A DNA stretch of 64,000 bases, taken from assembly GCA_021018995.1 (NCBI GenBank), contig CM037584.1, positions 144,167,317 to 144,231,316 on the forward strand, in the 5' to 3' direction. Every line of letters starts with the position of its first letter. Position 1 is the stretch's first letter. The notes under the pieces were generated by a model, which was not told where the DNA came from, did not search any database, and saw only the letters and a list, made by a program, of their open reading frames with translations. This DNA is from Chloranthus sessilifolius (lineage: Eukaryota; Streptophyta; Magnoliopsida; Chloranthales; Chloranthaceae). Made by a program: the position numbers and the translations under genes. Shown piece after piece: positions 45,700 through 57,575 of this stretch.

Positions 45700-46283
45700 T
45701 CCTCATTCTACACCTTCTGCGAACCCTAGCTCTTATTCCTCTCGCAGTCGCCTCTCTCTTCCTTCACTAATCCCTCATAGAACCTACAGAACCCACCCCT
45801 CTTGCCACTACCCCTCCTCCAGCACCTCCTGCCTCGCAACCCTGCCCCCCCTTCAACTCAACGTCCTCGCACCCCCCTGTGGATGTGCACCCTCTTCCAG
45901 CCCAGGAACCCCCCACTTATACTGCCCCTTAAAAACCTAAAAGGGCTCCCCCCAAGAAGAAAGTCACTTCAAACGACACGCCCCTCTGCCTCGCCACGAA
46001 GGAAGAGGCCGCCCGATCTAAAACAACCTCTTCCACCCAGCCCCCTACCCAACCTGCTGCCCCTTACATCTTAATGACAAAGGAAGAACGAAGGAAGACT
46101 GCTGCAACTCTTGGTTTGGACCCCACTGCCCTTTTTCCTTCCGATTCTGATTTCGAGTCCGATTCTGCTGTTGCTGTCGACCCCAAAGGAAAACAACCCG
46201 CTGCCCAGTCTAAGGAGGCACCAAAGATACATAAATCGAGGGCTAAATCTAAAGGCAAAGCTCCATTATCTAATTTCATTTGA
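45700..46283 (+). pseudogene. Element III extra reading frame, Ser/Pro- then Lys-rich
   Basis: A C-rich stretch (45720-46060) reads as Ser/Pro/Thr-rich peptide in shifting frames. It is followed by an open frame 46074-46283 (MTKEERRKTAATLGLDPTAL, an acidic serine cluster, then KSKGKAPLSNFI). It lies where Athila elements often carry an extra frame after pol. No domain is recognised, and it could be a remnant of such a frame. Confidence 0.35.
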
Positions 46284-48034
46284 TTGGCCAGATGACACCT
46301 GCAAATAGCTATGGCATCTTGTCGTTTTAGTTTTTTTTCTCCTTTTCTCATTTATATATTTGGCATTATAATACATTTTGTCTTCATGTAGATTTTCTGT
46401 ATCTCTTTTTTCCCCCCGTACCTCCCCCTAATTTCATGCTGCTCACAGTGGGGACACTGTTTAGTTTAGGTTTGGGGGTATAGCATGTATGTATGCCAAT
46501 AAATTAGTTACTTTTAGTACAGCTAGGCTAAAATGAAGTGTTTGGAATTACTTAGAGTAAATTCTCACTGGATTTTTTGTAAAAAGAGGATATTAAGAAA
46601 ACAACTTTTTAAACTGAAATGAGCTGTAGTTTTAACATTTTTCATGAGGCAATTGTGAACAATTTGTGAAAAATAATTTTTGATGTGCAGTAAACCTGAA
46701 ATGAGAGGAAATTGTGAAGATACACCCCTGAAAATGAGATGGAAGGCCATACCCAGTGAGATTTAGCCCTGAAAAAGTTTCCTTGAAGAGTGCCTTGGCA
46801 ATTTTTCTGCTCTGTGGACTGATTGGATCCAATTTTAATCACTAGAAGTTAGGCAAATCCAAATTGAAATAGCTTGACAGCACTCATGACATTGAGGACA
46901 TGAAGTAAGGCCATCCCTTGGACAGTTTGAGCCTAAAATTTTCCCACCTTTGAACTACCCTTGCTGCACACCACTTGAGCCTTGAAAGCCCCAATTTTCT
47001 TTGATGAAAACCAGAAGTTCTAAACCCAAAACATTTTGACCTATTTCAGTTCACCCTCAATCTGAGAAATCAGGAAGAGGAAGGAGGAGTAAGATTAGAG
47101 GAGCAAGGTCTTAAATTTGGTTGAAAGAAAGAAAAACACAGTTGATGGTATTACGTTTAAAAAAAAAAAGTTAAAAGAATGAGAAAGAGAAGTCATTTCA
47201 TTGAAAAACTGAAAGGAAGAGAAGAAGCTGGCCACTTTGGCTCTGAAAATTCAAGAAGTAAATGGAATTGTGCTAAAATGAAGAAGGTTGAGCTGCAAAT
47301 CACCTCCTTACCTTGTTGATTGCTCAATTTTGAACACCATTCTACCCCTTTATTCTCTTACCAATTTCACCCCTAAGCCACATTACAACCAAATAAAAAG
47401 ACCTTACTGATCTGAAATGGATTGAGCTATCTTGTGGAGATAAGAATCTGTCTAATCTATGGTGAAAAGAGTTAGAAAATTTCAGAAATTAGAGCAATGC
47501 CTATGCTCATGCTTACAACCCTATTTGAGGACTGTAACTGCTCTTGAGCTATGTGAAATGATGCACCCTTCTATTTTTATTGTGAGCTACAGCCCTGGTA
47601 AGACTTGGGTCTAAAATCTGATTTGAATGGGGCATTATCAAAATAGAATTCTTAAATAGAAGGTGAACGCTGCATTAATTTTCAAACACAATGCCTTGAC
47701 CTGAACCAATTGATGATGAAGGAATTACTCCAAAAATTCATGTTTTAAGTTGGTGATTTTTCTGCTAAAAACCCTTTAGAACTGAAAAGACATGATGAGA
47801 ATTCATTCTAGTTTACTGAAACTCTATTTAGCAGGATGTACTACTATTAACTAACCTTATTGGGGAAGTTTGTGGGTATCTTCACTGAAAACCCTCAGGA
47901 GACTTCACTCCTCCAGTAGGGATCACCTAGGGGTTTAAAAAGCTTGGTGCATATGCTAAATGCATCCGTGCTCCCTACGAAAGTGGCATTTTATTTTTTC
48001 TTTGAATTCTCCTTTGCTCAGGGACTAGCAAAGC
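46284..48034 (+). other. Element III 3' untranslated region
   Basis: No gene in 1.75 kb. At 46465-46482 it contains TTTAGGTTTGGGGGTA, a copy of the polypurine tract used at 48035. Confidence 0.7.
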
Positions 48035-48049
48035 TTAGGTTTGGGGGTG
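48035..48049 (+). other. Polypurine tract of element III
   Basis: TTAGGTTTGGGGGTG directly before the 3' LTR start TGTTAAG. Confidence 0.8.
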
Positions 48050-50180
48050 TGTTAAGTGGTGAAAAATGCCACTTTTCACCCTATAACCTGACCATTGATA
48101 GACCTGTGAGCACACTAATAAGCTCTTGTCAAGTACATTTTATAAACAGTAATAAAAGAAGGTACTAATGCAGAAAACCACTCAAGACTACCCAAAAAGG
48201 AGCTATCTCTCAGCACAGGACAAACCTAGCAACAGCACACCAGAGGGTAGCACATCATTGGACCATTGGAGCTCATGGCTACAGCAGGGCAAGGAGAAGG
48301 AAGTGAAAATAGGCTGAGAACGTCCTATCGATTGGTCACCTGAAGGCGTCGATTGGAGCTGAAAGTAAAGAAAAGAAGAATTTGTGCAGTTGAAGAGGTC
48401 TTCGATAGGATCTAAAGGCAGAAGAAGGTTGAATTTGTGTGGATTAAGGAGTTAGATAGGATCTCAGAACCTATCGAGCAGCTGAAAAGGAAGAAGAAAC
48501 CATCCTATCGAAAACCTGCCTGAAGAGTCAAAGGAACCTATCGAATGGTTTCTTGAACCTATCGAGATGAGAATGCTGGAACAGAACCTATCGAAGGGTG
48601 ATTAAGCCTTTCAATAAAACTGAAAGCAAACCTATCGAAATGGCAGAATGAAGAGCAGAACCTGTCGAAATGGTTTTCCAACCTGTCGAAGAGCTTTTTC
48701 AACCTGTCGAAATACTCCAAACCAACGACTGAGAAGGCTGGAACTCCAAGCGAAGATTCATCATATCAAAACCTATCGAACGGATCTGAGAACCTAGCGA
48801 AAGGACCAAAATACTTGATTTCAACTTGTCGAAAGCTTCCTGAACCTGTCGAAATCGTGTGCAGAACTTCTCAGAAATTTAGCTGAGCACATGTTGTACT
48901 TCAGTGACTCGCTGCACGCAATCCGAGGCACTTGGTGACTGACACGATGATTCCAGAAGATGCCCTAGAAAGCCCTAACCGACCCACGTGCTTTAACAAT
49001 ATTCTAACAAACTCTAACGACCTTCTAGAAGGGATTTTTGACATGAAAAATAGAGGAGAAAGCTATATATAGAGATCCCCAATTGCCATTGGGGCGAGAT
49101 CGAGATCTGAGCCAAAATTTTGGAGATTAGCGCCTGCAGAGTAATTCCATTTCCCTCCTTTAGCCCAACCATGGTTGGCTAAATCCCTTGGAGTAGTGAG
49201 GAGCGAAGTTAGATCTATAATTAGGTGAGGTTAAGAGTGCTACTGTAGGTTCCTAGCTGCACAGACTACAGATCTGAGAGTATTTCCATTGTAAAGTGAC
49301 CTTGTTTGTAATGATAATGCTGTTTTTAATGCTTTAATTAGATTTAAATTTCCTTTGGTTCCATTTGGTGATCGATCGAATTTGTGTAGAGGAGTTGTAA
49401 ATCAGCTCACCCACTTAACTGGTAGACCTCTTGGATACCATCTGATCTCCCTGGATCTGATGCTCCTGTGACTTCTTGAGTCTGTGACCTTGGAATTACA
49501 GCATCTATAGTGGTTTTAATTATTCTAATTGAGGCTCTAGCTTTGTAGGAGATCTCTAGGATGGTCTGTGACCATTAAAGTGGATAGATCATAACCTTAA
49601 GGTAAATCTAAGATCAGGCCTCAATTAGATTCATCTGCTGCAATCCATGGATTCGATAAAGTCTATAGGATGGTCTGTGACCATTAAAATGGACAGATCA
49701 TAGCCTTAAGGCCAGGTGGATCCCGTGATTTGGAGTGGAATCCCTGTAGCTGTGCTTATAACCAGCGAGAGAATTGTGTGTTCTGAACCTCTGTAGCATG
49801 ATTAATTGAACCTGATTTCAGTGAAAACCAACCTCCAAGCTACTCTTCTCCATTTTATGCATTTTTACTCTCTTCCCCTGCAAGATCTAAGCTCCCAAAC
49901 TCGATCCAAAATAGCTTATGTTTAAATTGTAGCTTAGTTTGAGTGACAACTCATTCCAAACCTCTCCCCTGTCTTTTAATTGAATTAATAATAGCTAGGG
50001 TGCCAGATCTAGAGATTTGTCATATTTCTAAACAAGCTCCCTGTGGACATTCCCTTACTCACCATTCTTTTAAAGCTTACTACAACAAATCCTGAATAAT
50101 TGCAGGTTTGCATGAGTGTGTCTGCCTAGTTTTATTGTTGATTTTAGACCCTTATTTGAGGGAAGGCAAACACGCCAACA
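48050..50180 (+). repeat. Element III 3' LTR
   Basis: TGTTAAGTGGTG to CACGCCAACA, 2,131 bp, colinear with the 5' LTR with scattered, mostly transition, differences. The TATA-like site is at 49061. Confidence 0.9.
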
Positions 50181-50639
50181 GTACCAAGGGCTAATCTCAC
50201 TCTTTATAGGTTTTTTTTGGGAAGTGGGTGCCAAATTTTAGGCCACACGTCACTTCCAGAGTTTGGGATACGGACACCTAATTCCTTACCTATGGTACTG
50301 CCCCTTTACCTGTTTGGATAGAGGAGGTTGGCTGATATGATTCCTCAGAGTCAGGCTCCATCATGTTGATCCTGGGTCCGTTTGAGATTCTGTCCTCAAA
50401 CGTCAACAAAGTCCTGTGGTGGTTTACTACAGGGGGAGATTATAGGTATGGAAAACTCTTCCTCGAAAAGGGATAGAGCGGCTAGGTCTATTTACAGATT
50501 GGGAGGAATAATTTGGAGATGGTGGGGTGGACTGGGGCTCCCGGTTTGTGTGGGGTTAACTGTGTTACCCCATTCTAATCGATCTTCACAATCCCTGCGC
50601 TCACGACGGTATTCCGGATGTGCGGTGTAGGACGGGATT

Positions 50640-51624
50640 TCTCTTCCAGGTTTATTCCCTTAGCTCTTGCTGCGGCAATGGCTCGGTCCTTTTCCTTAGC
50701 CTCCCTCACTTCTTCTGTGGGTTTATAGCCTAACCCAAATCTGATATGCTGCCCACCCTTGGCCTTGATTGGCTCTCTCCTTTCTTGTAATTGGGGTCCT
50801 AATCCCTTTCCTTTTTGATAGCCCCATTTCTAGAGCATGGCTACAACTGCCACCATCCACCCTCCGATTTTCAAGGTGATGCTTTCTGGGGGCTCCGGGA
50901 CTACCGCTGATACCTCATATTCAAAATTGTGGCAGTCTGTATCTTCGGTCGTGTGCGGTATTTTGGAGTTCTCAATGCTGTGAGTGGCTTTTTCTCTTTC
51001 ATCATGCCCTTCACCTATGCTGGTAATGATCTTCTGCCCAGATAAAAAATTACGCTTTTGATGCAATGTCGACGGAATTGCCCCAACTTCATGTAACCAA
51101 GGGTGCCCTAATAATAAGTTGAAGGAGGATTTGATGTCCATTACTTGGAACGGTATGAAAAAGGTCATTGGCCCAATTACGAGCTCGAGGTCAACTTCGC
51201 TCATTATCTCTCTTCTTATATTATCCAAACCTTTGGCGCTGGTTTTCGTCGGTCTCAACATGCATGGATCTACCCCTATTTTGGTAGCGATTCTCAGAGG
51301 GTACACATTTAAAGTAGACCCATTTTCGATTGACACTAATGGGATTATCATATTTCCAATATCTACAGTGATATTGAGGGATTTAAAATGATTATTTCCC
51401 TCCTCTGATAAATCAACATCTGAAAAAGAGATGGCATTGGGAGCCATCACCTGCCCGATTATTTGCCCGACCTCGTCTGGGCTCACTTGGAGAGATACAT
51501 GTGCATTTTTTAACGCCCCCATCAAAGCTTGGAAATGAAGCGGGGATGTCATTAATAGATCGCAGACTGTGATATGGGCTGACATTCTCCTGAGCTGGGT
51601 TTCAAGTATGTGCTCTCGGCTCAT
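50640..51624 (-). pseudogene. Element II aspartic protease and G-patch-like segment
   Basis: Minus strand. An open frame 51624-50830 starts MSREHILETQLRRMSAHITV, runs through the fold and ends near SFNLLLGHPWLH and a further 70 residues. The active-site motif reads VSIENGSTLNVYPLR: the catalytic Asp of element I (IDNGSALNV) is Glu here, so this protease is probably dead although the frame is long. Beyond the stop, KWGYQKGKGLGPQLQERR and RFGLGYKPTEEV repeat the G-patch-like motif. Confidence 0.8.
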
Positions 51625-54600
51625 TTCTCAAATGAGTTTACCGCAGTAGTATTCTTTTTCCCCTCTGGTTGGGCCGACACTGGTATTGGGGCGCCCGGTT
51701 GCTTGGAAATCTTTCCTGACCTGGTGACGAAATTCACTGCCCCCTCCCTGTTGCTGTCGATATTAATGTCTGTTTCATTATAACTAAGTGGGACTTGATG
51801 GGGATCATAAGTCAACCTCGGGATCTTGAAGGTGGGCCAAATAGCATTGGCGAGGATTGCGGATGACTGGATTGGGGGTGATGTGACAGGGGTGGGCCAT
51901 TGATAATTAATGGGTGGTGGAGGGGGATGGGGGATAGAATCAGTTAGTGGGTAGTTGGTGGGGGTGGTTGTGTATGGTTGGTAGGAATTAATTTGGACAT
52001 AATTGACAAGAGCTAGTGATGGGAAATATACCCTAAGATCTAAGGGTTTCGCTTGTGGTGTGGGGTTTGGAAAGTAATCAACCAAATTCAAGGGTTCAAT
52101 TACCCCAATATTTCTATCTTCTCGGCCCCTCTGTCACGGTGCTATGAAATCTTCGGATAAAACACCTCGTCATCCTCCTCTACCATGCTGACACTTGGTC
52201 TCAGACTTGCCCCTCCTGGTGGGGGTAGCAGTACCTGGTGAATGTTGGCTGGCTTGGGGAAGTGCGGGAGGGATGATTTTACCGGCCTCTATCAAGTCTT
52301 GTATTGCATGTTTGAAAGGGAAACAACGATGAGTTGGGTGGCCCGGTCGTTGATGGAAGTTTCAATGGGTGTGAGGGTCATAATTTATTTGGATCGGATT
52401 CGGCAGGGGTCGTGGCTGGAGTGCTGTGACCAAGCCCTTTTCAATTAACAACGGCAAAAGAATATTCAATGACTGCCCCAAGGGTGTGAAGACTCTGTCA
52501 AAACAGGCTTTTCTTTGTTTCGGGGTCATCTGTGCTCCCTGGCCATTTCTTAATCTCTGCATCGGCTCACTTCTGGGTGGGGTTGGCTGAGCTACCCTAA
52601 ATTGGAATGGGGGTGTGCTGATAATGGGTCACATGTTGCCAACTGTCTGCACATCTACCGCGGTTCTCCTTTCATTTCTCTGATTGGCGAACCTCCGGAC
52701 CCTGCTGTTTACTATTTTATTCAAGCGTCGTTCTCTTATCGCATCCTCGCAGTGATTGGCATTCTTAACCATGTCAATAAAACTGGATTGCTGTTGGTAT
52801 ACAAAAAAGTTCGAGATGACCGGCAAGGTGTTCTTTGATATCATTTCAATCTGCTCGCTATCAGGTATTCTATTTCTGACCTGAGAGGCCAGCACCCTCC
52901 ATCGCCCAAGGTAATGACTAACTGCTTCGTCGGGCTTCTGCTTTTATCGGGCTAGATCATACTTATGCGGTTCTATGTCGATGTTATAGACATATTATTC
53001 TTGAAATAAATGGGTCAGTTCTTTCCATGTTTTGATCATGGAAGGCTCAAGTGATGTGAACCACCTTAAAGTTGGACTTATAAGGCTCTTTTGGAACACC
53101 TTTATGAGCAAACGCTCATCTCCCCCGTACTGGCACATGTCCCTATAGTAGGACTTGAGATGTGCAATGGGTTTACTCGTGCCATTATATTTATCAAAGG
53201 TCGGCACTTTGAATTTTGGGGGTAAGGGGACTTCAGAGAATGAGCATTAATCAGAAAAGTCTATGGCGTGGATCTCAGTTCCACCCATTTTTATCAATTG
53301 CTTATGGATCTTGTCCAGTTGTTCTTTTAGCTACTCGGATTCTTTGGATGGGGAGGCTGCCTTTTCAACAGTCGGTCTCTATTCACTTTGTACTGCCAGG
53401 GGGTTGATGCTTGCGGGTGGGGGATTGATGTTGGTGAGTGCCCCTGCATACGCTCTACTGTTCCTGATCTCATCCTCCTCATATTGTAGTCTATATATGG
53501 TAGAGTGGGGGGGAGACTTTCCTGTTGGTGCGGAACAGACTGAATGGGTGCTAGTGGGACCATTGTATGCGAGGGAAGTTCTGTGGGGTGATAGGATGAG
53601 CGAAAGTTGGATTTTGGGTTAAGACCTAATGTGGCCATTGGGTTTGGAGGGATACTTGAGGATGGCTTTGAGGTGCATGAGGATGGGAGAATTGGGGTTG
53701 GTGAAGGTCAAGTGCCTGGTTCCCGCCCAGGGTCGGGTATGGGGGTTGTGAGTGAGTGTGATATTGAGGGAATTGGAGAGGGTATGGGTATGAGGATCCA
53801 AGGCTTGGACCCTTGCAGGGATTGGGTATAGGTAAGGAGCTTGGATGGGTTTGGACCAAAGGATCTAGATGGGTTGGGATCATGGTGCTTTGATGGGTTT
53901 GGCCCATGGGACCTTGATGGGTCCGGCCCATGGGACCTTGTTGGGTTTGGCCCATTGGGCCTTAATGGGTTTGAACCATTGGGCCTTGGTGGGTCTGGCC
54001 CATGGAGCCTTGATGAGTTTGACCCATAGAGCTTTGGTGGGTCTGGCCCATTGGGCCTTGATGGGTATGGCCCATGGGGCCTTGATGCCCATTCCACGGG
54101 TCTCCTGGTATATGGGGGGCTTGAAGAGTATGGATGATGGGGCTCATGGGGGAAAGAGGCATGGAGACTTGCTAATTTATGAGATGGGTTGATGAGGGGT
54201 GGATGAGGGAGGCTATGTTAGGAGGCCTTCCAGTTGGTGTAGGCCTTGACCATCTCCTCCATCATGGCTAATGGATTGGGTGGTGGGATGGATGCAAAGG
54301 GTACATCCGATGGAGGGGGAGCAAGTGGCATGGATGGGTTGGGTATATGGGAAAAGTTGGGCATGACCTGGGTAAAATTGGGCATGACCTGGGTTGATGG
54401 GGGGACGTATGATTGATTGGGATTTGGGGAGGAATGTGGAGTGGATATGGGAGGATTATTCATGGCTTGGGTGTATGTGAAGGAATGTGGTATGTTCGGA
54501 TTAGATGGGGATGATGGGGGTATGTGGGATGTGGTAGGAAGGTGGGGTGAACTTGGGTTTGAGGTGGAGAAAGAGTGTGATGAAACATAGGGTGGATTTT

Positions 54601-54975
54601 GGGTGATGGTGGAGGGGGAAGATTAGGGTTGTTTGGATTTGAGGGGAAATGGGGTGAAAAACGGGGTGGATGTGGATGGATTTTGAGTGGATGTGGGCGG
54701 GGAGGGATAAATTTTGGACGGGTGCGGATGGGAAGATGGGTGCACCGAAGGGTCCGGTGACGGTAAATGGTGGTTGGGTGAGTGGGATGGAGGTAAAAGT
54801 CTACCAAATGGGAGTGAGTTGGGCAATGTGGTGGGGATGAGTTGGGATCGGCATATGCCGGTTCCACTACGCACGACATGGCTTTGTGACGGGTTGAGTA
54901 CGGGTGCCTCGGACGGGGCCCGTAAAATTTCATCCTTCTCCCTTTGCCGGACGACCGGAGGTAAGGCGATGCCAT
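51625..54975 (-). pseudogene. gag: Element II gag
   Basis: Minus strand. The N-terminal part (54900-53600) is Pro/His/Gln-rich with YADPNSSPPHCPTHSHL, matching element I, and GPMGQTHQ repeats encoded at 53860-54090. The core is split: KEQLDKIHKQLIKMGGTEIH (with a TAG where element I has Gln), MPTFDKYNGTSKPIAHLKSY, DMCQYGGDERLLIKVFQKSL, LRWFTSLEPSMIKTWKELTH, then SNFFVYQQQSSFIDMVKNAN. C-terminal pieces lie at 52562-51621. Several frameshifts are present. Confidence 0.8.
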
Positions 54976-56336
54976 TGTGTTGGCATCATAAGGTTTTTTT
55001 TTTCCTTTTTTAGTTTTTGTTTTTTTGGTGGTGACACCTTTTTTAATTTATTATTTTTGAAAATGGCAAGTAAATACCCTTCGATGAAGAATTTCGAGGC
55101 CTTGGAATTCCCATTTCGGGAGGTGTTTGTACCCTAAATGTCCCCTGCGGCGGGATCCTGACATACTTTGGAAGAATCGAAGGGAAACCCTTTGATCTAT
55201 TGAAGGCACGAGAATCAACGCAAACAACCCGATCCCCTAGAGCGAATCAATAAGGAGTTACCCTCTTTTGACCGGCAGGGGTGTGTTGGGTGTTGAAGGG
55301 TGCGGGATTTATCCGGGGTGCTAAACCACTAAGCGGGGAACTTGGGGAGGTGAAGATTGGCCTCAGATTCGGGCTGCCTAACCTAGGACAAACTTGGTGC
55401 GTGCATTACATGCACCAGGCCAAATTCTGGAGAATTTGGCTTGGCATGTGTATTATACACGCCAGGCTAATTCTCTTCAACTTTGGCTTGACGTGTGTAA
55501 TGTACATGCCAGAGCAATTCTGGGTAGAAATGGCTTGGCGTAAATTTTACACACGCCAGGCAAAAACATAATATATACTATAGTGACAGCAGAATAACAA
55601 GCCCGAAATTGGTCTTTTTTTTGTGATTTTCTGGAAGCGATGCTTCATGTGACTGACTTCTCATTATAATGGGTCCCTCCTCCTCGATCCTAGGGATAGA
55701 AGGTTTGATTCGGGGCAACTAAACGCACTCCCCTAGGGTTTTAAGCTTTGTAATCGGCTTGGTCACCCACCCGATATACCTCCAGCGCAAGCGCCTTTTT
55801 AGATATTGGATAGGGTGGTTCTTTTCGGGATCAGCACCACTAGGGGCTGCCACCGTACTAAGAACCGGGACATTTGTATCTTTTCCAAAATTCCCACCCT
55901 TTTGTAAAATCTACCCAACGTAAAAATTCAATTAAGTCCTCCTCTTGGTTCAATTTTAATTTTAATTTTAAGGGAGTTTGCTTAATGTCCAAAATTGGAG
56001 ATGATGGTCCCGTGCCGCCTCTACGGGCTGGCGTCCACTATTAGGATATGATTGCGAAAAGTAAAAGCTCACATAGGCCCACCAAATGGCTAAGGCATGT
56101 AAATGGGTAAGTAGGCCTGCCAATCTGCTAAGGCTTATAAATGACAGGAAAGTAAAGGAAAGTAAAAACGATGCACAAGTAGGCCGGCCAATCGACTAAG
56201 GCATGTACACGATGGAAAAGTGGGGGTGAGTAAAAATAAACAGAATCGTAGGGGTGAGTAAATCCAAGGAAAAAATAGCCAAGTGTTAGTTAAATAAAGG
56301 AAAAGGACAACTTTCAAGGGGAAGCTCTACTACCTG
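54976..56336 (-). other. Element II leader
   Basis: No gene. It mirrors the element I leader: 'gcctgccaatctgctaaggc' repeats (56040-56200), an A/T-rich part (55920-55980), and a palindrome tetrad at 55395-55560. Confidence 0.7.
55395..55560. repeat. Palindrome tetrad of element II leader
   Basis: Four units begin at 55395, 55442, 55489 and 55536, exactly 47 bp apart. Arms are of the TGGCGTGTGT type. The array lies about 420 bp upstream of the gag start region in transcription direction. Confidence 0.9.
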
Positions 56337-56354
56337 TCCCCAGCAGGGTCGCCA
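56337..56354 (-). other. Primer-binding site of element II
   Basis: The minus strand reads TGGCGACCCTGCTGGGGA, two bases after the 5' LTR end GTTGCACA. The first bases TGGCGAC fit tRNA-Arg, as reported for Ogre. Confidence 0.85.
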
Positions 56355-57359
56355 TCTGTGCAACTGCGGATTTTTGAGGATCCTATCGCGACGATGCGCA
56401 CTCGTGAAAAATTTAGAGTTGCCACCCAGAGCTTTTAGTGTCCCAGGAAACCTAAATCAATTTTACAAGCACCAAAGTGTTAAAAATGTGACTCTTATTC
56501 ACCGGTCTACGCCAAAGGCTCTTAGGTAGGGGGTTCGGTTATCGATCGGGAAGGTGTTAGGCACCCGATCAACCCGCTCAAAAGTGGTCTCTACTTATGG
56601 CCAAAATAAAAAAGAAACAAAAATAAAAGAACACTTCCTCTTACCCAAAGGCACTTGGATCCTATTTGCGCTCCTCTGTAATTACCGAGATTTCGACGGC
56701 ATAATGGCACAATTTAAGGATAAAGGAAAAGCCGAGAAGGTAGAAGAGTAGAGGGGAGAGCCGGAGCTCTCGGGCCCTTGTAGCACAGCTGTGGACCTTT
56801 GCGTAGGTGCACTTGACGAGCTTCCGATAGCTTGAGTGGTTGAAGAACAGGTTCTAACCTCTAAGGCTTGATATCTAAGGGGAAGAGGAAGAAAGCTAAA
56901 GGGGTAGTTCTCTCCTAAGCTCAAGGGTTTTGATGGAGGATAAGGTTTCTAAGGTGGTTTAGAATTCTGAAATTTGTATGGGTATTTGGTGCATCAAAGG
57001 GGAGTAGGGGATTGCTTAATCTCTTTCTCTCTCTTGGAAAAACTTCAAGCCATTTGCAAGGGGGTGCCTCTCTATTTATAGAAAAAGAGAGGATTAGGGG
57101 GGTTCTTAAAGGCTAATTAGGATTAGCAATTAGGTAATCCTAACATCTAAGGTTTCCTAGGATTTTAGGGTCATGGATATGTGTGAGGATAGGATCAATG
57201 GTAGATGATAGGGTGAGGTTTCAAATGATTAGAGGGTTACAAATAGGGTAAATAGGGGGTGCAACAGTCCTAATGAAACCCACCCTAAATATTAGGGTGG
57301 TCAACAAGTCAAACCCTAAAAGTAAAATTTGAGTAAAAACCAAAGGTTATGTTGCTAAG

Positions 57360-57510
57360 CTTGGCGTGTGTAATAGACACGCCAAGCATAGCTACAGTGT
57401 CCTGGAAGTCAGAGCCGTAGGGGGGCCCACTTATACTTGGTGTGTGTAATAGACACGCCAAGCCATTTATGGGAAAAAAATGGCTTGGCATGTGTAATAT
57501 ACACGCCATG
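57360..57510. repeat. Three GGCGTGTGT palindromes in element II 5' LTR
   Basis: Units at 57360, 57436 and 57484, matching the trio in the 3' LTR. The third is better preserved here than at 11140. Confidence 0.9.
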
Positions 57511-57575
57511 CATGGCTTTGCTACGTGGTCACTTTTCGGATCGCTGTAAATTTTAAAGTACAACTCGGATTGAGG

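Larger units (their letters stand above)
40020..50180 (+). mobile_element. Element III, Athila-type, gag-protease only (10.2 kb)
   Basis: Two direct LTRs (40020-42166 and 48050-50180), an Athila-type primer-binding site, Athila gag and protease, and a polypurine tract. Flanks GTGCC (40015-40019) and GTACC (50181-50185) fit a 5-bp target duplication with one change. It splits element II between protease and RT. The 2.97 kb between protease and 3' LTR has no RT, RNase H or integrase, so the copy depends on a relative for movement. Confidence 0.85.
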
